Source of the DNA: Rhodospirillaceae bacterium | GTDB taxonomy: Bacteria > Pseudomonadota > Alphaproteobacteria > UBA8366 > GCA-2717185 | NCBI GenBank assembly: GCA_002717185.1 | Contig: PBDC01000028.1 | Location: 1-13,783 of the forward strand | Direction of reading: 5' to 3' | Length of the DNA: 13,783 nt | Shown here: positions 1 to 7,075 of the stretch, piece after piece | Numbering within the stretch: position 1 is the stretch's first letter | Layout of the letters: every line of letters begins with the position of its first letter | Translations under genes and position numbers: made by a program | Notes under the pieces: generated by a model | Seen by the model: only the letters and a program-made list of their open reading frames with translations | The model's database searches: none | Told to the model about the DNA's origin: nothing

Positions 1-301
1 CTGCGTCGACCTTCAGCTCCTTCAGTCGTACTGGCAGAGTCTCTATGATCTCAGCCTCATCCTCGCCATGGGTAGAGCCAAACTCCTCGTAGGAGACGAA
101 ATTGACGCCAGGGAAGCGTTCCTTCAGCGCCTCCTCCAGCCAATCAAAAATTTCATCACCGCGGAACATGTAGTCCCAAAGGTGGCAGATCGTCTTCCCT
201 TCCAACGTTTCCGGCCGTTTGGCGAGTGGGGCGATATCCACCGTCTTCCCGCCGCGCGGCCAATGGACGGCATAAATACCGTCCGCATTACGCGCTGCCA
301 T
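1..301 (-). CDS. UGSC-family (seleno)protein, N-terminal part (runs off the left edge)
   Basis: About 100 N-terminal residues are present; the 3' end lies outside the window. The start is the ATG at 299-301 on the minus strand, preceded by a good GGAGG about 8 nt upstream. Visible stretches include KTICHLWDYMFRGDEIFDWL (about residues 36-55), ERFPGVNFVSYEEFGSTHG (61-79) and LPVRLKELKVDA at the edge. From memory these match the beginning of UGSC-family proteins, named for a U/C-G-S-C motif in which the first position can be selenocysteine. That motif should lie just past the window edge, so it cannot be checked here. The biochemical role of the family is not firmly known; a redox or thiol-based function is only suggested by the motif. 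The gene diverges from the small membrane ORF and the amidohydrolase, and the gap between them holds several dyads. Family assignment is fairly sure; function is not. Confidence 0.72.
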   Translation of the reverse strand, partial: MAARNADGIYAVHWPRGGKTVDIAPLAKRPETLEGKTICHLWDYMFRGDEIFDWLEEALKERFPGVNFVSYEEFGSTHGEDEAEIIETLPVRLKELKVDA

Positions 302-362
302 ATTCCTGTCCTCCGCAGATGTATCTGGTGGCTAGACTAGCGAATGCGACGGCACGGCGCCA

Positions 363-393
363 AGCCTCACTCGAGGCTCAATTCTCTAGAATT
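363..393. promoter_or_regulatory. two adjacent perfect dyads, candidate operators
   Basis: AGCCTC (363-368) and GAGGCT (373-378) are perfect inverted arms around 4 nt. They are followed at once by AATTCT (380-385) and AGAATT (388-393) around 2 nt. No T-run follows, so a terminator is unlikely. They lie in the divergent region between the UGSC-family gene and the small membrane ORF, about 60-90 bp from the UGSC start. Binding of a regulator is inference. Confidence 0.35.
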
Positions 394-432
394 CCTTCAA
401 TTCACCCGAAATTCGCCAAAATGTTTAGACAA

Positions 433-448
433 AGTGACCTGCGTCACT
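433..448. promoter_or_regulatory. CRP/FNR-like dyad (GTGA-N6-TCAC)
   Basis: AGTGAC (433-438) and GTCACT (443-448) form a perfect 6-bp-arm inverted repeat around CTGC. Read another way it is GTGA-N6-TCAC, the core recognised by CRP-type regulators in many proteobacteria. It lies 64 bp before the first ATG of the small membrane ORF and about 130 bp from the UGSC-family start, so it could serve either direction. No regulator gene is in the window, and short dyads occur by chance. Confidence 0.4.
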
Positions 449-511
449 GATCGCAATGCCCGTCGCAAGCATATTGATGCAACAAAAGACGGCGGCAAAA
501 TAAAGACGGTA

Positions 512-616
512 ATGAGTTATGACATGACGAAACTATCAACCAAGACACTGATAACGGTGATCGGCAGCGGGTTGCTTGTCTGGATCTTCGCCGTCGTTTC
601 GCTCTTCCTTTACTAA
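512..616 (+). CDS. possible small single-span membrane protein (34 aa)
   Basis: This short reading frame encodes a 34-residue peptide: a polar, lysine-containing N-terminus (MSYDMTKLSTK) followed by an uninterrupted hydrophobic stretch from about residue 12 (TLITVIGSGLLVWIFAVV) to the C-terminal FLY. The pattern fits one transmembrane helix with a short cytoplasmic N-terminus. A second in-frame ATG at 524 would give 30 residues. Neither ATG has a strong Shine-Dalgarno sequence, which is the main reason for doubt. The frame sits alone in an otherwise gene-free gap of about 415 bp, downstream of a cluster of dyads and upstream of an RNA-hairpin-capable stretch. I do not recognise a family. It could be a real small membrane protein or a chance hydrophobic frame. 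Confidence 0.42.
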   Translation: MSYDMTKLSTKTLITVIGSGLLVWIFAVVSLFLY

Positions 617-638
617 GGCTAGCCGCCGATAAGCAATA

Positions 639-676
639 GGCCTCGCAATGTTTCGAGGCTATGCTCGCTCTGAGCA
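639..676 (+). other. tandem hairpins in the leader of the amidohydrolase gene
   Basis: GGCCTCG (639-645) and CGAGGCT (654-660) pair over 7 bp, with one G-U at the base and an 8-nt loop. TGCTC (662-666) and GAGCA (672-676) pair over 5 bp with a 5-nt loop. The pair sits after the small membrane ORF stop and about 40 bp before the amidohydrolase ATG. No T-tract follows, so this is not a classic intrinsic terminator. The CGAGGCT arm repeats the arm at 372-378. Confidence 0.35.
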
Positions 677-716
677 CGTTTCCCACCTGACCCGGTCAGA
701 CTGTTCCGGAGGCCCC

Positions 717-1607
717 ATGTCACAAGAGGAATTTACGCCGCGCTTTAACATGCCCCCGGGCGCCTGCGATTGCCACTACCACATCTTCGGCCCGCATGAA
801 GATTATCCGCCGAGCAAGGGCACTCGACATCTTATGCCCGACGCGCTGTGGAAGGACTACACAGCAATGCGTAAGAAGATCGGTATCGAGCGAATGGTGC
901 TGGTGCAACCTGGTGGCTACTACTCTAACAACTACCCAATGCTCGACATCTTGGCCAAGGAAGGCGATGCAGCTCGCGGCATAGCCGCCTACGATCCATT
1001 CATTTCGAAGGTAGAGGTTGAGCGGTTGGCCAAAAAAGGCGTACGCGGTATGCGCATGAGTCCCGGCCGCGACTTCGACAACGAGCGCATCCAGGTTGTC
1101 TGGAGCCATATAATTTCGCTGGCCCGTCTCTTCGAGCCGCAGGGCTGGCACATCCAGCTCCTGCTCTCAGGCCATATGCGCGACCGGTTGTTGCCGATGC
1201 TAGTCGACGTACCGGTGCCGGTGGTCATCGACCACCTAGGCCTGTTCCGGCCCGAACGCATAGACGGCCATGCGGGTTTCGAGGCGCTGCTAAAGCTGCT
1301 GCAAAACGGCCATGTTTGGTTAAAAGTGAGCGGTGCCGACCGCGTCACACGCGACGGCAAGTTCGAGGACGCACTCCCGGTCATGAAGGCCCTCATCGAA
1401 GCCGCCCCCGACCGCATGGTCTGGGGCACCGACTGGCCCCACACCGGCGAACGCCAGCCAATCCCGGAGGCCCAGGAGACGATGACAGTGCCCTACGGCG
1501 AAGTAGACGAACGAAAATGCCTTGCAGTGCTGGCGTACGCCTGTCCGGACGAAGAGACGTTTCAGGCGATCCTGGCAGACAACCCAGCGCGGTTGTATGA
1601 GTTTTAG
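717..1607 (+). CDS. amidohydrolase family protein, LigI-like (COG3618 type)
   Basis: This 296-aa protein is a metal-dependent TIM-barrel hydrolase of the amidohydrolase-2 family, which includes 2-pyrone-4,6-dicarboxylate lactonase (LigI) and related lactonases. Motifs in order are the HxH metal site in CDCHYHIFGP (H20, H22), WHIQLL (H145), VVIDHLG (D172, H173), LKVSG (about 202-206), the catalytic aspartate in WGTDWPH (D239), and a typical C-terminal NPARLYEF. The length matches the family. The ATG at 717 is chosen over the in-frame ATG at 648 because GGAGG lies at 708-712 and the HxH motif starts at the usual distance; the upstream extension shows no conserved character. It converges with the cupin gene, their ends being 12 bp apart. 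Likely activity is hydrolysis of a lactone or similar ester of an organic acid, in the cytoplasm. The substrate is unknown, and a decarboxylase-type member is possible. Confidence 0.9.
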   Translation: MSQEEFTPRFNMPPGACDCHYHIFGPHEDYPPSKGTRHLMPDALWKDYTAMRKKIGIERMVLVQPGGYYSNNYPMLDILAKEGDAARGIAAYDPFISKVEVERLAKKGVRGMRMSPGRDFDNERIQVVWSHIISLARLFEPQGWHIQLLLSGHMRDRLLPMLVDVPVPVVIDHLGLFRPERIDGHAGFEALLKLLQNGHVWLKVSGADRVTRDGKFEDALPVMKALIEAAPDRMVWGTDWPHTGERQPIPEAQETMTVPYGEVDERKCLAVLAYACPDEETFQAILADNPARLYEF

Positions 1608-1619
1608 AAGCTAGGGCTC

Positions 1620-1925
1620 TCAATCATACCCAAACATCCACCGGGTCCGACCGTTGTGGATGTTTCGCAGAGAGTGCAGCACATTGCGCGAGATGAACAC
1701 CTCATCACCGGGGTAAGCGATGCAGGTTTTACCTCCTATTTCTAATTCCAGTTTACCCTCTACCACAGTGACCAGCTCGTTGGTGGGGTGCACAAAGCCA
1801 TTCCATTTCTGGCCCAGCGGGTCATTGAGGTCGTGACAGTCGTAGCCTCGGGCACGCCAGCTTTTTTCGACGGCGCCGCAGTCGACCGGTTGCGGGAATT
1901 TTGCTCGTATCACCATCTCCGGCAT
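1620..1925 (-). CDS. single-domain cupin protein
   Basis: This 101-aa protein is close to a bare cupin_2 barrel. The first cupin motif is visible as H46-P-T-N-E50-L-V-T-V-V-E-G-K-L-E-L, where a H and E that normally bind metal are present. The second is PGDEVFI (72-78) followed by H84 in NVLHSL. The usual second histidine of motif 1 is not obvious, because the position before E50 reads PTN. Metal binding may therefore be incomplete. The start is the ATG at 1923-1925, with AAAGGG about 9 nt upstream on the minus strand. It diverges from the SMP-30-like gene (101 bp between starts) and converges with the amidohydrolase. Small cupins of this kind occur in sugar-acid and aromatic catabolic clusters as isomerases, small dioxygenases or ligand sensors. 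The actual role here is unknown. Confidence 0.82.
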   Translation of the reverse strand: MPEMVIRAKFPQPVDCGAVEKSWRARGYDCHDLNDPLGQKWNGFVHPTNELVTVVEGKLELEIGGKTCIAYPGDEVFISRNVLHSLRNIHNGRTRWMFGYD

Positions 1926-2026
1926 AGCTGGCCCTTTCGTTTGTCGTGCCGAGGGGCATAATCTTCCCTATCTGCTGCGGCCTCAAGCCTTGCGGTAACA
2001 AGAGAAACGAACGTGGAGACATCGTC

Positions 2027-2950
2027 ATGACCGAGCTACGCACCATCACCGAGGGCTTGCGCTTTCCCGAGGGGCCGATCGCCATGCCAGACGGGTCAGT
2101 CGTGCTGGTGGAAATCGAGGCAGCGCGGCTAACCCGGGTCAATCCAGACGGCTCGAAGGAAACAATCGCGGAGACCGGTGGCGGGCCTAACGGTGCAGCG
2201 ATCGGACCCGATGGCGCCTGCTACATCTGTAACAATGGCGGCTTCAATTGGGAGGAGACCCCGGAGCGGCTGCGCCCTGTCGGCCAAGGGGACTATTACA
2301 GCGGCGGCCGTATCGAGCGGGTCGACATGGAGACGGGGGAAGTCAATGTGTTATACACCCATTGCGGCGATAACCCATTGAAGGGACCGAACGACATCGT
2401 CTTCGATGAACATGGCGGTTTCTACTTCACCGATCTGGGCAAAGTACGCGACCGTGACATGGACCGCGGTGGTCTCTACTACGCCCTACCGGACGGCAGC
2501 AGCATCACGGAAGTTGCGTTTCCAATAATCACGCCGAACGGCGTCGGCCTGTCACCGGACGACAAGACGGTCTACGTTGCGGAAACTGAGACAAGCCGCC
2601 TGTGGTCCTACGAAGTCACAGGGCCGGGCGAACTCAAGACCGAGCCCTTCCCCTCGGTCAATGGCGGAAAGCTGGTCACTGGCCTGCCAGGTTATCAACG
2701 CTTCGATTCCATGGCGCTCGACAGCGCGGGCAACATTTGCGTCGGCACCCTGATCCGGGGCGGCGTCACGGTGATCTCTCCAGACGGCCAGGATATCGAG
2801 CATATCCCGACGCCGGACATGTTCTGCACCAACATCTGCTTTGGCGGTCAGAACCTGCAGACAGCGTATCTGACGCAGAGCTTCACCGGCAAGCTGATCG
2901 CCCTCGACTGGCCGCGGCCGGGGCTGCCACTACATTTTTTGAACAAGTGA
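2027..2950 (+). CDS. SMP-30/gluconolactonase/LRE-like protein
   Basis: This 307-aa six-bladed beta-propeller lactonase belongs to the SMP-30/Gnl family, which opens sugar lactones and related rings using one divalent metal. By family pattern the metal and active-site residues are E15 (FPEGPI), N122 (PNDIVFD), N171 (TPNGVGLS) and D228 (FDSMALD). FTDLG (134-138) and VYVAET (182-187) are typical blade segments. The start is the ATG at 2027, with GGAG at 2015-2018. An in-frame ATG at 1946 would add 27 atypical residues and would place most of the divergent promoter inside the gene. No signal peptide is seen, so it is probably cytoplasmic. It shares its upstream region with the cupin gene. A 256-bp gap separates it from the hydantoinase operon, so it is probably its own transcript. 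Specificity cannot be read from sequence. Confidence 0.88.
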   Translation: MTELRTITEGLRFPEGPIAMPDGSVVLVEIEAARLTRVNPDGSKETIAETGGGPNGAAIGPDGACYICNNGGFNWEETPERLRPVGQGDYYSGGRIERVDMETGEVNVLYTHCGDNPLKGPNDIVFDEHGGFYFTDLGKVRDRDMDRGGLYYALPDGSSITEVAFPIITPNGVGLSPDDKTVYVAETETSRLWSYEVTGPGELKTEPFPSVNGGKLVTGLPGYQRFDSMALDSAGNICVGTLIRGGVTVISPDGQDIEHIPTPDMFCTNICFGGQNLQTAYLTQSFTGKLIALDWPRPGLPLHFLNK

Positions 2951-3128
2951 GAGGCCAACTCTCGAGCATTACAGCCACACCCAACATGTCCTTCCACACT
3001 TAATACGGGAACCAGGCTGCACCGACGACAAAGGAGAGGCAGACCACACAACGCATAAAGGCTAGCCCCCGGCTTGAAGTGAGGGCAGACACGTTGGCGT
3101 GGAATTTCTATCTGCGCAAATACGCGAT

Positions 3129-3139
3129 GTGAATTTCAC
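3129..3139. promoter_or_regulatory. short palindrome upstream of the hydantoinase operon
   Basis: GTGAA and TTCAC flank a single T, giving an 11-bp perfect palindrome 68 bp before the hyuB start. It falls where a promoter or operator would be expected. It is short enough to be chance. I see no convincing -35/-10 pair beside it. Confidence 0.25.
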
Positions 3140-3167
3140 TTCCCACAACGCCGCGAAAGATTAGGAT

Positions 3168-3189
3168 TAGCATTCATTCCGCAATGCTA
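3168..3189. promoter_or_regulatory. 22-bp dyad (TAGCATT-N8-AATGCTA) just before hyuB
   Basis: Perfect 7-bp arms, TAGCATT (3168-3174) and AATGCTA (3183-3189), surround an 8-nt spacer. The dyad ends 6 bp before the AGAGG ribosome-binding site (3196-3200) and 17 bp before the start codon. As DNA it has the size of a dimeric repressor operator. As RNA it would be a weak A/T-rich hairpin beside the ribosome-binding site. The operator reading is favoured by arm length and position, but it is inference. Confidence 0.45.
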
Positions 3190-3206
3190 TGCCATAGAGG
3201 TCCCCA

Positions 3207-4961
3207 ATGGCCGAGATCAAGGACCCCATCGCGTTCGAGTTGTTCAAGAACACAATCTTTTCCATCGCAGACGAGATGGCGCTGACCATCTGTCGGACGA
3301 CCTATTCCGGCGTACTGCGCGACAACATGGATTTCTCCACCGCCTTCGCCGATGCAAACGGCAAGCTCGTCGCTCAGGGACTAACCCTACCGGGACACCT
3401 AGGTTCGATCCCCGACGCGCTGGACGTTGTTGTGGAACGCTTTGGGACCGAAATAAAGCCGGGCGACATGTATATCATGAACGACCCGTTCGATGGCGGA
3501 ATGCACCTGCCAGATATTTTCATATTCAAGCCTATCTTCGTTGAGGACCGGCGGGTCGCCTTTGCGGCAACGATCTGTCACCACGCCGATGTCGGCGGGC
3601 GCGTGCCCGGCTCAAACGCTAGCGACTCGACCGAAATTTATCAGGAAGGGCTTCGTATCCCACCGCTTAAGCTGTTCGACCAGGGCGCCCGTAACGACAC
3701 CATATGGTCGATCATCGAGAAGAACGTCCGAATTCCAGTGCACGTGTTCGGCGATCTACGCGCGCAGCTCGCAGCCTGCCACATCGCAGAGAAACAGTTC
3801 CTCGAGTTGGTCGATGATTACGGCGAAGAAACGGTCGAACATTACATGGCGGAGATCATCGACTACGCCGAACGCTTGACCCGCGCCGCTGTCGCCAACT
3901 TGCCCGACGGCACGGTCAGTTTCGAGGACTGGATCGACGATGACGGTATCGATATTGATCAGCCAATCCGTCTGTTCGTAACCATCACGAAGCAGGGAGA
4001 AAACATGAGCTTTGACTGGTCCGGCAGCTCGGAGCAGGTCAAGGGTGCGATCAACAACACACTTAGTTACACCAAAGCGGCGTCTTACACTGCCGTGCGC
4101 TCGATCCTGCCAGACGGCATACCGAACAATGAGGGCGTATTTCGTGCTATCCAAGTATCCGCGCCTTCGGGCACCATCGCGAATGGCGTACTGCCGGCGG
4201 CTTGTGCAGCGCGTGGCCTAACAGGTTTCCGGATGGTCGACTGCGCTTTCGGGGCCCTCGCGATTCTGGTGCCGGACATGGTTTGCGCGGCGTCGGACGG
4301 CGGGAATACTGGCGTGTCGATTGGTGGCTATGACGACGACCGGAAACCTTACATCTTTGTCGATTTCGCTTGTGGTACATGGGGCGGACGCCCCTGGGCA
4401 GACGGGCTGCAGGGCAACTCGAATATTTTCGCCAACATGGCCTCGCAGTCGGTCGAGGTGATCGAGGCGGAACAGCCGATCGAAATCCTCGCCTACGAAT
4501 TCCTGACCGATCGTGCTGGAGCGGGTCAGTATCGTGGCGGTGCGCCCTATCGGCGTGACTATCGTTTCCTGGAGAAGGAAGCGATCCTGCAGGTGCGCTC
4601 CGACCGGCGGTCTGTGCGACCCTACGGTCTCTATGGCGGCCGCGCAGGCAAGCCCTCGATGAACTACCTGAACCCGGACGCCAACAATCAGGTTCTGACC
4701 ACCAAACCGACCATGAACATCAGCCATGGCGACGTATTCCGGCACGAGCTGGCGGGCGGCGGCGGCTGGGGCAATCCCTTCAAACGCGATCCGGACGCCG
4801 TGCTGCAAGATGTCCGAAACGAATTGGTTACTGCCGATGCCGCACGCCAGGAATACGGGGTCGTCGTCGACACCGAAGGCTGGACAGTGGACATCGTAGC
4901 AACCGAGTCGCTTCGTGCCGCTGGTGGTCTGGTCGAACTTGAGACCGTGACCTGGGACTGA
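3207..4961 (+). CDS. hyuB: hydantoinase B / oxoprolinase family protein (subunit B)
   Basis: This 584-aa protein is homologous to HyuB (N-methylhydantoinase B), the C-terminal half of 5-oxoprolinase, and the alpha-type subunits of acetone and acetophenone carboxylases. Signature stretches are RDNMDFSTAF (38-47), GDMYIMNDPFDGGMHLPD (86-103), HHADVGGRVPGS (125-136), EIYQEGLRIPPLKL (143-156), and near the C-terminus the glycine-rich GGGGWGNPFKRDP. Its length is usual for the family. AGAGG lies about 6 nt before the ATG. It is the first gene of a tight operon; hyuA starts 6 bp after its stop. The pair normally forms a complex in which the A subunit uses ATP to activate the substrate and B completes ring hydrolysis or, in carboxylases, C-C bond formation. 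Which of these applies here cannot be told from sequence alone. Confidence 0.93.
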   Translation: MAEIKDPIAFELFKNTIFSIADEMALTICRTTYSGVLRDNMDFSTAFADANGKLVAQGLTLPGHLGSIPDALDVVVERFGTEIKPGDMYIMNDPFDGGMHLPDIFIFKPIFVEDRRVAFAATICHHADVGGRVPGSNASDSTEIYQEGLRIPPLKLFDQGARNDTIWSIIEKNVRIPVHVFGDLRAQLAACHIAEKQFLELVDDYGEETVEHYMAEIIDYAERLTRAAVANLPDGTVSFEDWIDDDGIDIDQPIRLFVTITKQGENMSFDWSGSSEQVKGAINNTLSYTKAASYTAVRSILPDGIPNNEGVFRAIQVSAPSGTIANGVLPAACAARGLTGFRMVDCAFGALAILVPDMVCAASDGGNTGVSIGGYDDDRKPYIFVDFACGTWGGRPWADGLQGNSNIFANMASQSVEVIEAEQPIEILAYEFLTDRAGAGQYRGGAPYRRDYRFLEKEAILQVRSDRRSVRPYGLYGGRAGKPSMNYLNPDANNQVLTTKPTMNISHGDVFRHELAGGGGWGNPFKRDPDAVLQDVRNELVTADAARQEYGVVVDTEGWTVDIVATESLRAAGGLVELETVTWD

Positions 4962-4967
4962 CGAACC

Positions 4968-7058
4968 ATGAGCAAATACAGAGTCGGCATCGATATCGGC
5001 GGCACCTTCACCGATATAGTCTTCTTGGACGCAGATGGCACGGTCACGACCAAAAAGGTCTCTTCCACAGTAGATGACTACGCCCAGGCGATTGTTGATG
5101 GGTTGGCCGAGGTTTATGAGGAGCAGAAGCTGGCCGGTGCCGACATTGCCGAACTGTTGCACGGGACCACGGTCGGATCGAACGCGATCCTAGAGGCCAA
5201 AGGCGCGCGTACCGGTCTGATAACCACGGAAGGATTTCGTGACGTCCTGGAGATTCGTACCCTGCGCATGCCTCGCCTCTACGATCTGCACTGGGAAAAG
5301 CCGAAACCGCTGATCGAACGCTATTTGCGCCGCACGGTGAAGGAACGTGTCGATGCAGAAGGCAACATCAAGGACAAGCTGGATACTGCGGAAGCGGAAC
5401 AAGTCGTGCAGGCCCTGCTCGACGAAAAAGTCGAAGCGATCGCAGTTTGCCTGCTGAACTCATACGCCAACCCAGTACACGAACAGGCGATCGCGGAAAT
5501 AATTCGATCCAAGAAGCCGGACTTGCCCTTCTGTATCAGCTTTGACGTATTACCGGAGATGAAGGAATACGAGCGCACCTCGACGACTGTGATTAACACC
5601 TACATCATGCCCATCGTGAAGGGATACTTAGAGTCACTGCGGCGCGAATTGGATGCCAGTGGCACCAATGCCCCACTATTACTAATGCAGTCCAACGGCG
5701 GCCTGATGACCTCGGAAGCGGCAACGCGGCTGCCGGCCAATATTGTCGAATCCGGCCCGGCCGGCGGAGTAGTCGGAGCGCAAGCACTGTCGCGCAAACT
5801 TAACATGCCGGATCTAATTACATTCGACATGGGTGGCACCACTGCCAAGGCGTCCTTAATTGAGAACACCGATGTAACGCGGTCTCTAGAGTACCAAGTC
5901 GGCGGTGGCATCATGATCGGCTCGCGCCTGATGACAGGCGGCGGCTACACGCTCAAGGTTCCGGCCATCGACCTAGCTGAAGTCGGGGCCGGCGGTGGTT
6001 CGATAATCACGATTGACGCCGGTGGCTCCATGCAGGTCGGACCGCAGAGCGCCGGCGCCTTCCCTGGTCCGGTCTGCTACGACCAGGGCGGAACGGAACC
6101 AACCGTAACGGACGCCAATGTGGTGCTAGGCTACATCAATCCCGCTCACCTGGTCGGCGGCGCGGTTACCTTAAACCCAGACAAAAGCCGCCAGGTCCTA
6201 AAGGAGAAGGTTGCGAAGCCAGTGGGATTAGAAATCCCACACGCTGCCTATGGGGCACACCAGATCGCAGCCTCCAATATGATCCGCGCGATCAAGGCGG
6301 TCTCCAGCGAGCGCGGCCGCGATCCGCGTCGATACGCGATGCTAGCTTTCGGCGGCAACGGACCGCTGTTCGCCGCGGGTATGGCCAAGGCACTGCGGAT
6401 GACACGTATCGTTATCCCGCCTTCACCTGGTTTGTTTTCCTCCTTCGGACTGCTCTACGCCGATGTAGAACACCACTATTCGCGTACCGTGCGACGTGTT
6501 CTACGCGATAGTGATCCGGCGCAGCTCAACGATGCCTGGAAGGAGCTAGAGGATCAGGCACGCAAACAGCTTGCTGTGGACGGATTCAGCGAAGGCCAGA
6601 TGCGCTTTCGGCGAGCCGCGAACATGCACTACAAGGGCCAAATCTTCGAGTTGACCGTACCAGCGCCGGACGGGGTAATAGATGCGGCCGCAGTCGTGAC
6701 ACTAGAAGAGTCCTTCGGGCAAGAACACGAGTTGACCTACGGCCACCGCGCTGGGCCAGAGGAACCGGTCGAGTTAGTCAACGCCATGGTAGTCGGGCAA
6801 GGCATCCCAGACCGACCCCGTGTCCCTGACCGGCTGATCAACGAAGCAGCCACCGGCCAACCGCTACCGCCACGTCAGGCATATTTTGGACCTGAACTAG
6901 GCTGGATAGAGACGCCCGTTATCCGCCGCAACGACCTCGCCACAAAACGAACCGGCCCTTGCATTGTCGAGGAGTATGATGCGACCTGTTTGGTTCCACC
7001 TGACGCGACGGCGACGCTCGACAGTTACGGCAACATCCTCATCGAACTCAAAGTTTAA
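4968..7058 (+). CDS. hyuA: hydantoinase A / oxoprolinase family protein (ATP-using subunit)
   Basis: This 696-aa ASKHA-fold subunit has the full domain order: hydantoinase A N-terminal domain (about 4-180), hydantoinase A/oxoprolinase domain (about 200-490) and C-terminal domain (about 505-685). ATP-site motifs are GIDIGGTFTD (phosphate 1, 7-16) and ITFDMGGTTAK (phosphate 2, 284-294). Also present are HGTTVGSNAI (65-74), ESGPAGG (261-267), GAGGGSI (340-346), PGPVCY (366-371), SERGRDPR and AFGGNGP (460-466), the last two typical of the family. The ATG at 4968 lies 6 bp after the hyuB stop and lacks a clear Shine-Dalgarno sequence, which suggests translational coupling. It would phosphorylate a ring carbonyl or carboxylate so that HyuB can open the ring or add carboxylate. 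Likely substrate classes are hydantoins, 5-oxoproline-like lactams and ketones; no residue pattern I can read chooses between them. Confidence 0.94.
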   Translation: MSKYRVGIDIGGTFTDIVFLDADGTVTTKKVSSTVDDYAQAIVDGLAEVYEEQKLAGADIAELLHGTTVGSNAILEAKGARTGLITTEGFRDVLEIRTLRMPRLYDLHWEKPKPLIERYLRRTVKERVDAEGNIKDKLDTAEAEQVVQALLDEKVEAIAVCLLNSYANPVHEQAIAEIIRSKKPDLPFCISFDVLPEMKEYERTSTTVINTYIMPIVKGYLESLRRELDASGTNAPLLLMQSNGGLMTSEAATRLPANIVESGPAGGVVGAQALSRKLNMPDLITFDMGGTTAKASLIENTDVTRSLEYQVGGGIMIGSRLMTGGGYTLKVPAIDLAEVGAGGGSIITIDAGGSMQVGPQSAGAFPGPVCYDQGGTEPTVTDANVVLGYINPAHLVGGAVTLNPDKSRQVLKEKVAKPVGLEIPHAAYGAHQIAASNMIRAIKAVSSERGRDPRRYAMLAFGGNGPLFAAGMAKALRMTRIVIPPSPGLFSSFGLLYADVEHHYSRTVRRVLRDSDPAQLNDAWKELEDQARKQLAVDGFSEGQMRFRRAANMHYKGQIFELTVPAPDGVIDAAAVVTLEESFGQEHELTYGHRAGPEEPVELVNAMVVGQGIPDRPRVPDRLINEAATGQPLPPRQAYFGPELGWIETPVIRRNDLATKRTGPCIVEEYDATCLVPPDATATLDSYGNILIELKV

Positions 7059-7075
7059 TTTCGGACCGTCATTTT

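Noticed and set aside
648..716. Upstream ATG extension of the amidohydrolase
   Set aside because: The internal ATG at 717 has GGAGG just upstream. The 23 extra residues look like translated leader and overlap the tandem hairpins.
1946..2026. Upstream ATG extension of the SMP-30-like protein
   Set aside because: The ATG at 2027 has its own GGAG and begins directly with the conserved N-terminal strand. The extension would take up the divergent promoter region.
4218..5162. Long minus-strand open frame (314 codons) opposite hyuB and hyuA
   Set aside because: It lies opposite two well-supported genes whose family motifs fix the coding strand. Its translation shows no family features, and such antisense frames are common in this base composition.
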